A stretch of DNA of 14,087 nt. Source: Chloroflexota bacterium. Lineage in GTDB: Bacteria; Chloroflexota; Dehalococcoidia; GIF9; UBA5629. Numbering within the stretch: the first letter of the stretch is position 1; each line of letters opens with the position of its first letter. The position numbers and the translations under genes were made by a program. This document shows positions 7,318 to 13,289 of the stretch, one piece after another. The stretch spans positions 1 through 14,087 of the forward strand of contig JAPLHL010000252.1 of the NCBI GenBank assembly GCA_026389655.1. Reading direction: 5' to 3'. Below the pieces are notes generated by a model. That model was given only the letters and a program-made list of their open reading frames with translations, was not told where the DNA came from and ran no database searches.

Positions 7318-8037
7318 CTATGTGTTTTCAAACAATGACTTGGATTTGGCAATAGAAATGTCCATAACTCGACGACGAATTTCAATGACCCCGTCTTTCT
7401 GCAATTTATTGAGTATGCGATTCGCGGTAGGTCGGGTAGTGTTGGCCATTGTGGCAATGTCGGCATGTGTGATCCCTGCTATACTTATCCAGCCATCGCG
7501 CGTCCGCTCACCAATTCCGCGGGCAAGCACCTCGAGTACGCACAATATCCTCGTCTCAACATCGTGTTTTAAGGGATTGGACGTCATAGAGCTCATGTTA
7601 TAAATCATCTTGCACATCGAATCTACGATGGTAGATCTCGCTGAACGGTCTTCCATGAGCCCCCAGACAGCTTCACGCCTGATCCTGCAATAGGTAACGG
7701 GTGTCAAAGCACGCGCTTCAGCTAGATGAATAGTAAGTCGGCTATCATACATCCTGACAAAACCAGCAACGCCAATGAATTGATCGGGCAATATCAAAGC
7801 GCTTAATATCTCGTGCCCATCTTTGGTCGTGTTGATCACCCCTACCACACCTTTGTGCAGATGCTGAATAAACGCCACATTCTGATCTCGCAAGAAGATA
7901 GTCCGTCCCCTGGGCGCTTTGATCAAAACAGTATCATTAGGGCAAAGACGTTGAAATAGGCAGGGTGGTTCCTTTAACAGGTTACGTCTTTGGTTGGCAA
8001 TTCCTTCATTTCTCGCCATTGTCTGCCACTCTGTCAC
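7318..8037 (-). CDS. Crp/Fnr-family transcriptional regulator
   Basis: A 239-residue regulator with an N-terminal cyclic-nucleotide-binding-type beta roll (about residues 30-130, including FLRDQNVAFIQHLHKGVVGV and GHEILSALILPDQFIG), a long dimerisation helix (about 135-165) and a C-terminal winged helix. The helix-turn-helix reads ITHADIATMANTTRPTANRI, followed by LNKLQKDGVIEI. There is no four-cysteine FNR cluster; only Cys26 and Cys32 lie near the N-terminus. The effector is therefore unknown: a cyclic nucleotide, an aromatic ligand as in CprK-like relatives, or a gas are all open. GTG 8037 is taken as the start; ATG 8019 (residue 7) is an alternative, and neither has a strong ribosome binding site. 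The gene sits in the middle of the catabolic block and is probably its local regulator. Confidence 0.9.
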   Translation of the reverse strand: MTEWQTMARNEGIANQRRNLLKEPPCLFQRLCPNDTVLIKAPRGRTIFLRDQNVAFIQHLHKGVVGVINTTKDGHEILSALILPDQFIGVAGFVRMYDSRLTIHLAEARALTPVTYCRIRREAVWGLMEDRSARSTIVDSMCKMIYNMSSMTSNPLKHDVETRILCVLEVLARGIGERTRDGWISIAGITHADIATMANTTRPTANRILNKLQKDGVIEIRRRVMDISIAKSKSLFENT

Positions 8038-8074
8038 TCAAATATTTGGCCCTCAAGAGGTAGCTGGAATGTTG

Positions 8075-8090
8075 TCAAATATTACTTTGA
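8075..8090. promoter_or_regulatory. Small inverted repeat upstream of the Crp/Fnr gene, candidate operator
   Basis: TCAAA-N6-TTTGA, 38 bases upstream of the regulator's start codon. Length and symmetry suit a Crp/Fnr-type dimer, though the half-sites are not the classical TTGAT/ATCAA. On the minus strand it overlaps TTGACA, a good -35 hexamer, but no convincing -10 follows at normal spacing. Autoregulation is a guess. Confidence 0.25.
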
Positions 8091-8152
8091 TCGAGACCAC
8101 TCTAGCATAAATTCCAGAATCAGCGCAATTAGGTCCTTGCTGAGGTAGACGG

Positions 8153-8193
8153 GATGTTGGGTAGTGCATCAAATTGATGCACTACCCAACATC
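8153..8193. repeat. Perfect 41-base palindrome (20-base arms, single central A)
   Basis: The left arm begins GATGTTGGGTAGTGCATC and the right arm is its exact reverse complement, ending ACTACCCAACATC. As RNA it would form an 18-base-pair stem with a 5-base AAAUU loop. It starts 12 bases after the stop codon of the amidohydrolase gene and lies about 115 bases before the Crp/Fnr start. No U-run follows the stem on either strand, so it is not a standard intrinsic terminator. It could protect the 3' end of the upstream mRNA, attenuate transcription, bind a dimeric protein, or be the trace of a small mobile element. I see no second copy in the window. Confidence 0.85.
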
Positions 8194-8205
8194 TTGGAAA
8201 TATTG

Positions 8206-9222
8206 TTATTCCCCTTTTATTCGCCGCTTTGGCTCTATGCCCATAAGACGTGCCAGATTAAGACCAAATATTTTCCGTCGCATTTCATCAGTGATAGCAG
8301 GATAGCCATAGCCCCTCTGCATATCTTCGGGAATCTGGAATTCATTCAGGCCTTTTACCGCAAAACCCATCTGAGACGAGAATCCGGCATAGTCAGTGCC
8401 CCATATGATCCTGTCCGGACCAACCCAACGCAGCGCTTCACCAATTATCCTGGCGAATTTCCGCGGCTGTGACTTAGCCCAGGGGATCAATAGAGATAGA
8501 CAGGGATATACATTCGGATGTCCCATGGCTACCATGTTCAGGTCGTCACAATAAGGATAACCCATATGGAAGGCGACAATTTTCAAGCCAGGGAAATCAC
8601 GCGCTACATCATCAAGCTGGATCGGCAGCGCATATTTACTCTTTCCCGGCGGCACCCAGCAAAAACCGGTGTGGATATCGAGCACAATTCCGAGTTCCTC
8701 CGCCCTCTTATAGAAAGGCCAGAGATCAGGATCATTAATATAAGTGTCTTCAGGGGGATAGTACTTAAATATTTTGGCGTTTTTTTCCTTTACCCAGTAT
8801 TCCAGGTCCCAAATAGCGGGCTTAACTCCCCGTTGTTTTATGGGCGATATATTTGGCTCATACACGAACCTGTCCGGGTTTGATTCCACAATCTTGCCCA
8901 TATCTCCATTGGTCATCCACCGGCTGCTATAACCGGTCGTATCCATCATCGATTCAGGCAAGAGGCAGGCAACGTCCACACCATATTTGTCCATTGAACG
9001 GAGCAAGCTGGCCGGATCAGCGTTTTTCTGTATCTCCCAAGGTTCGAGAAATGCCATTTCGGCCGGCGGAAGCCCAAAAATAAGGGGAGAGGTAATATTT
9101 TCGATTGCCTTCCACCACATTTTGACGCCGGGATAATGGTTTATCGGTTCCATGTCTCCAATGAGATGGGCCTCAGGGTCAATTTTAAAGTAATCATCTT
9201 GTACTGACTGTGCTTTTGCCAT
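8206..9222 (-). CDS. Amidohydrolase-2 family protein, likely metal-dependent decarboxylase (paralogue)
   Basis: A 338-residue TIM-barrel protein of the same subgroup as the 3929-4933 gene. Expected metal ligands: Glu17 and His19 (DPEAHLIG, an E-x-H start), His184 (DIHTG), His219 (FHMGYP) and Asp277 (IIWGTDYAG). The shared blocks NDxxLWPxY, ELGI, HMGYP, IIWGTD and GLNLA show that the two are paralogues, but the substrate-facing loops differ (for example HTGFCWVPPGKS here, HTGYSYCIPGRS there), so they probably act on different acids. Non-oxidative decarboxylation is inferred from the E-x-H ligand set. ATG 9222 is preferred to ATG 9240 because AGGAGG lies 6 bases before it. The gene follows DUF35 after 85 bases and ends just before the large palindrome. 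Confidence 0.88.
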   Translation of the reverse strand: MAKAQSVQDDYFKIDPEAHLIGDMEPINHYPGVKMWWKAIENITSPLIFGLPPAEMAFLEPWEIQKNADPASLLRSMDKYGVDVACLLPESMMDTTGYSSRWMTNGDMGKIVESNPDRFVYEPNISPIKQRGVKPAIWDLEYWVKEKNAKIFKYYPPEDTYINDPDLWPFYKRAEELGIVLDIHTGFCWVPPGKSKYALPIQLDDVARDFPGLKIVAFHMGYPYCDDLNMVAMGHPNVYPCLSLLIPWAKSQPRKFARIIGEALRWVGPDRIIWGTDYAGFSSQMGFAVKGLNEFQIPEDMQRGYGYPAITDEMRRKIFGLNLARLMGIEPKRRIKGE

Positions 9223-9228
9223 AATAAA

Positions 9229-9234
9229 CCTCCT
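9229..9234 (-). promoter_or_regulatory. Ribosome binding site deciding the start of the 8206-9222 gene
   Basis: AGGAGG on the minus strand, 6 bases before ATG 9222. The upstream in-frame ATG at 9240 would include this site within its first codons and has no site of its own, so the shorter protein is favoured. Confidence 0.8.
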
Positions 9235-9307
9235 ATTCATTCAACAATTAATTAATGCCTGAGTTTCATCAAACCAGAAGTGAATCAGGATACGTCAATC
9301 TCCGGGA

Positions 9308-9715
9308 CTAAGCAGGACGAAAGAGAGGCAAGCTTATATTATCCGTGCAATCCCGGAAAGTGACTTCAAGATCCATCCCTGGCTTCAGGTCCTCGGGCTT
9401 GCAGTCCACTATGTTACTCATCATGGTTACCCCTTCTGCGAGATCGACCAACGCAAGCACATAAGGGAGATCGGGAGCGAACACCGGTTCGACGCCGGCC
9501 ATGGTAACCGTAAATGCATTTAATTTGGCTTTACCGCTGACTTCTTGCCAACCAAGATCTAACGACCAGCATTCAGGGCAGGCTTTTCTCGGATAGAAAA
9601 TCAGCTTGCCACAGTTATTGCACCGCTGCATGGAAAGCTTATGCAGCTTTGTGCTTTCCCAAAATTTCTTGCTCCATGGTGTCATTTCTGGTAATGGTTT
9701 GGTATATGCGGTCAT
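9308..9715 (-). CDS. DUF35 / OB-fold acyl-CoA-associated zinc-ribbon protein
   Basis: A 135-residue protein with the N-terminal helix and rubredoxin-like zinc ribbon of the DUF35 family (Cys32-x2-Cys35 ... Cys46-x2-Cys49 in RCNNCGK and ACPECWS), followed by an OB-fold domain (about 58-130, with NAFTVTM, PYVLALVDLAEG and LKPGMDLEVTF). These proteins form complexes with thiolase-fold enzymes and shape the CoA-ester site, as in the Ltp2-ChsH2 aldolase of steroid side-chain degradation and in archaeal thiolase/HMG-CoA synthase complexes. Its ATG overlaps the stop of the thiolase-like gene by 4 bases (ATGA). GGGAGGA lies 7 bases upstream, inside that gene, so translation is likely coupled and the two products should form one complex. 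Confidence 0.93.
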   Translation of the reverse strand: MTAYTKPLPEMTPWSKKFWESTKLHKLSMQRCNNCGKLIFYPRKACPECWSLDLGWQEVSGKAKLNAFTVTMAGVEPVFAPDLPYVLALVDLAEGVTMMSNIVDCKPEDLKPGMDLEVTFRDCTDNISLPLFRPA

Positions 9716-10893
9716 TTCAGATTCCTCCCAAAGATCTCAATAATCTGGTTCATGCCTGATCCGCCCGAACAATTCATTAGCACGTGTTTGCAGTTCTTGA
9801 CCTGTCGTTCTCCTGCCTTGCCCATTAGCTGCCGGGCAGTTTCTACTAGGTAGGCAAAACCCACGCCTGAACCAGTGTGTCCTCTAGAGAGTGCGTCGCC
9901 AATAGTGCTGCACGGAAGCTTGCCACCGGGCCAGGTGTTGCCTTCCGCAATGAATTTCATGGCTTCTTTGCCGTTCTTACACACGTCCAATGCAACAAGC
10001 AGGTATGGCATAGTAATCGGATAAGCACAGTACAATTCCAAAATATCCATATCTTTAACTGTGAGACCAGCTTCTCTGAATGCGTCTTGAGCAGCTCCCT
10101 TGACTTGCGTTGCCATTAATTCCTCTGGTCGTTGAGTTACCGTTGCCTGGCAATAACGTGAACCTTCTCCCAGTTTATAAACTGGTGTCTTACAGATCTT
10201 TCTAGCTATCTCAGGTGATGTTACAATAAGCGCTCCACCACCGTCCGCCAGCATGTTGCACTCCTTGGCATGTAAAGGCGTGCTTGCCATGCGTGAAGAT
10301 AATACTTCTTGTACTGTTAAGGGCTTGCGGAACATGGCATTTGTGTCAAGCTCCGCCCACTTCCTGAAGGATACGGGGATCGATGCCATCTCTTCAGCAG
10401 TCACGCCATTTTTGTCCATAAAACGTTCGGTGAGCATTGCGATCATTCCATTGTACGTGGTACCAAAAGGATACTCCCATTCCATGGACATGCCAGCAGT
10501 TGCAAAAGTATGAATCACTACATTTGGATCAATGCTGGAATATTTCGAGGCATGCATAATAAGCACTATTTTGGCTATGCCAGTCGTTATCCAGTGCTCA
10601 GCCATCCTGAGCAGGTTAGCGGACGTAGATCCTCCGCCATTCACAGATACTATGTCCTTGCATCCTTTCAGCCCCAATTCCTCGGGTAGCTTGCCGAAGA
10701 CCAGCTCAGAGTCAAGTTTAGGTTGACCGACGGCCGGGGAGCATATAACCCCTTCAATTTCATTCTTATTTATACCGGCATCGGTGACAGCCTGCATGCA
10801 CGAATCGTAGATAATATCCCATTCAGGCCTTTCCGGATACCAGCCGGTTGGTACCTCACCTATACCTACAATTGCTATCTTGCCTTTGCTCAT
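9712..10893 (-). CDS. Thiolase-superfamily protein (SCP-x/Ltp2-like) lacking the nucleophilic Cys, possible retro-aldolase
   Basis: A 393-residue thiolase-fold protein of the lipid-transfer/SCP-x subgroup. The N-terminus reads IAIVGIGEVPTGWYPERPEW (6-25). Around the normal nucleophile the sequence is IVSVNGGGSTSANLL (81-95), with Gly86-88 where thiolases carry the acylated cysteine. C-terminal features remain: RGHTGSGVGFAYLVE (337-351) and NCSGGSGMNQ (374-383). The ELYCAYP stretch (286-292) stands where thiolase-type aldolases carry active-site tyrosines. Loss of the nucleophile is typical of Ltp2-like aldolases, which with a DUF35 partner split a beta-hydroxyacyl-CoA without using CoA. Retro-aldol cleavage is therefore more likely than thiolysis (inference). 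AAGGAAG precedes ATG 10893. The downstream DUF35 gene overlaps by 4 bases. Confidence 0.9.
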   Translation of the reverse strand: MSKGKIAIVGIGEVPTGWYPERPEWDIIYDSCMQAVTDAGINKNEIEGVICSPAVGQPKLDSELVFGKLPEELGLKGCKDIVSVNGGGSTSANLLRMAEHWITTGIAKIVLIMHASKYSSIDPNVVIHTFATAGMSMEWEYPFGTTYNGMIAMLTERFMDKNGVTAEEMASIPVSFRKWAELDTNAMFRKPLTVQEVLSSRMASTPLHAKECNMLADGGGALIVTSPEIARKICKTPVYKLGEGSRYCQATVTQRPEELMATQVKGAAQDAFREAGLTVKDMDILELYCAYPITMPYLLVALDVCKNGKEAMKFIAEGNTWPGGKLPCSTIGDALSRGHTGSGVGFAYLVETARQLMGKAGERQVKNCKHVLMNCSGGSGMNQIIEIFGRNLK

Positions 10894-10943
10894 TTTTAAT
10901 CTTCCTTTATTTGTGATTATTTTTCCGTTTGCATCCGACTTTC

Positions 10944-11747
10944 CTATTTGTTTTTCCAGACAGGAGGTCGCTTTTCCATGAAGGCCATCGGGCCTTCCGT
11001 GGCATCCTCTGTTCCAGCTAGCATACTGCCGGCAGACCTTTCCAAGGCCAATGCAGCGTCAATATCAGTGATCTCAAGGCAGTTGTTGAATACCATCTTT
11101 GCCATCCTGACAGCAAACGGAGACTCATTGGCTATTTTTTCTGCGATAGCCATGACTGTCTCCTCTAGTTGACTGAATGGCACCACTTTATTCACCAGTC
11201 CAAGCTCATACGCTTCCTGCGCAGTCATGCGGCCCGCCGTCAGGAGCAATTCCTTGGCTTTCCTGGTTGGCATCGACCTGGCATAACGCACTATGCCACC
11301 GGAACCTGGAAGAATACCAAGCCCCACCTCGGTTATACCGAACATGGCGTTATCCGAAGCGATGATGAAATCGCAGGCCAGTGCATACTCCATACCGCCT
11401 GCATAGCAGAAGCCATTGACCGCCGCGATAATCGGCTTCTCCATACGCTCCATCAGGCGGTGTGATTCGTAGCAGACATTGCGCAGGTAGTTGTAGGTAC
11501 CCACTGATGTGCCTACGCCCTCGAACGGCAGAGCAAAATCCTGCCCGGAAGAAAATGCCTTATCTCCGGCGCCGGTCAATATGATTACCCTGATCTCTTT
11601 GTCCGCCTGGGAATCCAATAAGCACTCGTAAAGTTCACTGAGCATCTGCGCCGACATGGCATTCCGCCTCTCCACATTGTTGAAGACAATTTTGGCAATG
11701 TGGTCCTTCTTCTCATAGAGAATGAACTTGTAGTCTTTCTTAGCCAA
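10944..11747 (-). CDS. Enoyl-CoA hydratase, classical crotonase type
   Basis: A 267-residue crotonase with both catalytic glutamates. Glu120 lies in NGFCYAGGMEYALACDF (111-127) and Glu140 in MFGITEVGLGILPGSGG (135-151), at the spacing of mammalian enoyl-CoA hydratase. The first oxyanion segment reads KAFSSGQDF (63-71). It should add water to a trans-2-enoyl-CoA made by the acyl-CoA dehydrogenase encoded just upstream (42 bases away), giving the beta-hydroxyacyl-CoA that the next gene product could cleave. The start codon is TTG at 11747, supported by AAAGGAG 8 bases before it; the next Met (31) would cut into the first strands. Compared with the other crotonase (1791-2651), this one looks catalytically normal. 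Confidence 0.93.
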   Translation of the reverse strand: MAKKDYKFILYEKKDHIAKIVFNNVERRNAMSAQMLSELYECLLDSQADKEIRVIILTGAGDKAFSSGQDFALPFEGVGTSVGTYNYLRNVCYESHRLMERMEKPIIAAVNGFCYAGGMEYALACDFIIASDNAMFGITEVGLGILPGSGGIVRYARSMPTRKAKELLLTAGRMTAQEAYELGLVNKVVPFSQLEETVMAIAEKIANESPFAVRMAKMVFNNCLEITDIDAALALERSAGSMLAGTEDATEGPMAFMEKRPPVWKNK

Positions 11748-11755
11748 TTGACTAA

Positions 11756-11762
11756 CTCCTTT
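11756..11762 (-). promoter_or_regulatory. Ribosome binding site supporting a TTG start
   Basis: AAAGGAG on the minus strand, 8 bases before TTG 11747. It supports a non-ATG start for the crotonase gene. Confidence 0.75.
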
Positions 11763-11789
11763 AAGTATTATTTCGATCCGCTTGCTGGG

Positions 11790-12953
11790 CTAAAATGACC
11801 GTGGCAGGCCCATCAGTTCCCCTATGAAGTTGCGAGCCATTTCGTTGCTGATAGGGGCGAACACAAACTGTCGGGCGTCGCGGAAATACCGCTGGATGTC
11901 CGTTTCCACCATAAGACCCGAACCGGCGAATATCTCCATAGCATTGGTAGTGACTTTCACCGCGGTATCGGCAGCAAACGTTTTGGCTGCAGCGGCCTCC
12001 ATCCAACAGGGTTCGTTGTTGGAAAACTGCCAAGCTGCCTTATACGTAATGAGGCGGCTAAGTTCGATCTCTATCCACATATCAGCCAGCCAGTGCTGCA
12101 ACACCTGGAATTGACCAATTGGCTTGCCAAATGCCGTCCTGGTCTTGGCATACTCCAGCGCTTCCTCATACGCTCCCTGCGCAATACCCACGGTGTCTGC
12201 AGCGCACAGGATACGCTCCGGATTGAGCAGGGTCGTAAGCTGGGAGAATCCCTTATTCAGTTCACCCAGCAGATTGGCCTTCGGGACCTTGACATCCGTG
12301 AAATAAACTTCATTGGATCCCGCTCCATGCATGCTGATCTTATGCAAAGGTCGGATGTCGACGCCCGGGCTTTTCAGGTCGATGAACAGTAGAGACGTCG
12401 CCTTGCTTTTCTTCGGCGCATCTTTATCCGTAATAACAAGGGCGCACGTGAAAGGCGAGATATGAGCGCCGGTGATATAGGTCTTCTGCCCATTGACGAT
12501 AAAATCGTCGCCGTCAGGAACAGCAGTTGTCTTAAGGGCGCCAAGAAGATCCGTTCCACCGCCAGGTTCGGTCAAACCGATGCAAAAACCTGTTTGCCCT
12601 TTGGCCAGTTTCGGAAGGTATTCATTCTTTTGTTTTTCATTGCCATAGGTGTGTATCAGTCTTACAAACATGCCACTGTGAAGCCCAAAAGACGCCGCGG
12701 CAGAACGCCGGCTGACCTCCTCCGACAGTATCACATCATCTATCAGGTCACCACCCATGCCGCCGTACTCAACGGGTACATGCATGGCGGTGAAACCCAG
12801 GGCTACCGCTTTCCGGTGTATTTCCTCCGGCAGCCAGGTCATGTTCGGGTCGGAATCCCATTTCCGGACGAAGTCCTTGGGCAGCTCTTTTTCCACGAAC
12901 TCCCTGATTGTGGCCCGAAGCATTTTTTGTGCTTCTGTGAATTCAAAATCCAT
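11790..12953 (-). CDS. Acyl-CoA dehydrogenase, catalytic base probably at the isovaleryl-CoA dehydrogenase-type position
   Basis: A 387-residue FAD-dependent acyl-CoA dehydrogenase with all three domains: helical N-terminus (MDFEFTEAQKMLRATIREFV), the flavin-binding signature GLTEPGGGTDLLG (126-138) with NGQKTYITGA (154-163), and the C-terminal helical bundle (TRTAFGKPIGQFQVLQH, 271-287). The usual catalytic glutamate of medium- and short-chain enzymes, in a YEG-type motif after RDA, is replaced: RDARQFVFAPISNEMAR has Pro367 there. A Glu246-Arg pair in LLNPERIL aligns with the alternative base of isovaleryl- and long-chain acyl-CoA dehydrogenases, suggesting a branched or cyclic substrate (inference). 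AAGGAG lies 5 bases before ATG 12953. It is the first gene of the intact catabolic run and would feed the downstream crotonase. Confidence 0.93.
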   Translation of the reverse strand: MDFEFTEAQKMLRATIREFVEKELPKDFVRKWDSDPNMTWLPEEIHRKAVALGFTAMHVPVEYGGMGGDLIDDVILSEEVSRRSAAASFGLHSGMFVRLIHTYGNEKQKNEYLPKLAKGQTGFCIGLTEPGGGTDLLGALKTTAVPDGDDFIVNGQKTYITGAHISPFTCALVITDKDAPKKSKATSLLFIDLKSPGVDIRPLHKISMHGAGSNEVYFTDVKVPKANLLGELNKGFSQLTTLLNPERILCAADTVGIAQGAYEEALEYAKTRTAFGKPIGQFQVLQHWLADMWIEIELSRLITYKAAWQFSNNEPCWMEAAAAKTFAADTAVKVTTNAMEIFAGSGLMVETDIQRYFRDARQFVFAPISNEMARNFIGELMGLPRSF

Positions 12954-12961
12954 GTTTCTCC

Positions 12962-13119
12962 TTATTGCCGCGCATATTTAGTAATGTCGCGGCTAAGACA
13001 ATCAATTGCCAGTTGCATTATTCGATCCGGCTCTTTGTGTCAGAAAGAGCTCTCGGAACTATCCTTCACAGTTGATGTATCATCATCACTACCTGTCGTT
13101 ATTCTTCTTCACCTCCTTA
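12962..13119 (-). other. Gap with an orphan ribosome binding site and a possible gene tail
   Basis: TAAGGAGGTGA (13109-13119) is a near-perfect complement to the 16S rRNA 3' end, yet no start codon at normal spacing opens a frame of more than a few codons. Further along, a short frame runs from about 13033 to TAA 12962-12964, ending LSRDITKYARQ. Its stop overlaps the next ribosome binding site, as tightly packed operon genes often do. The 10-base string CAATAAGGAG occurs at both ends of this stretch (13113-13122 and 12958-12967). One reading is that a gene body was lost here, leaving its ribosome binding site and its last codons. A 7-base-pair hairpin lies at 13030-13050. Confidence 0.3.
12967..12993 (-). 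promoter_or_regulatory. Leader hairpin just upstream of the acyl-CoA dehydrogenase ribosome binding site
   Basis: GCCGCG and CGCGGC form a 6-base-pair GC-rich stem with a 15-base loop. It ends a few bases before AAGGAG. It could modulate translation of the acyl-CoA dehydrogenase; nothing in the sequence proves this. Confidence 0.25.
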
Positions 13120-13260
13120 TTGAATTTTTTGCCAACTCCATTTTGCGCAAAGGTTGGCCACTGAAATCGATCGATTTGGGATACCTGTAACGCACGTTTC
13201 ACAGATATCATTCCGCTGCAATTTGCCTATTTTCCGTGGTTTTTCATTGATCACTTCCAT
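13117..13260 (-). CDS. Small open frame of 47 codons, uncertain
   Basis: It lies 29 bases after the livF stop. It begins ATGGAAGTGATC at 13260 after a weak GTAGGT site and ends in a TAA that overlaps the strong orphan ribosome binding site. The product starts MEVINEKPRKIGKLQRNDIC and contains a C-x2-C pair (CETC). I recognise no family. It may be a real small protein, a remnant, or chance. Confidence 0.2.
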   Translation of the reverse strand: MEVINEKPRKIGKLQRNDICETCVTGIPNRSISVANLCAKWSWQKIQ

Positions 13261-13289
13261 TTTTACCTACGTCAAACGCTACTATCTTT

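Noticed and set aside
8153..8193. Intrinsic (Rho-independent) terminator
   Set aside because: The stem is strong, but no run of T follows it on either strand.
13030..13050. Hairpin GCTCTTT/AAAGAGC as terminator after livF
   Set aside because: It has a short 7-base-pair stem, lies far from the livF stop, and has no T-run after it.
12462..13190. Plus-strand open frame of 242 codons over the acyl-CoA dehydrogenase start
   Set aside because: It is mostly antisense to the conserved N-terminal part of the dehydrogenase; composition and content look like a shadow frame.
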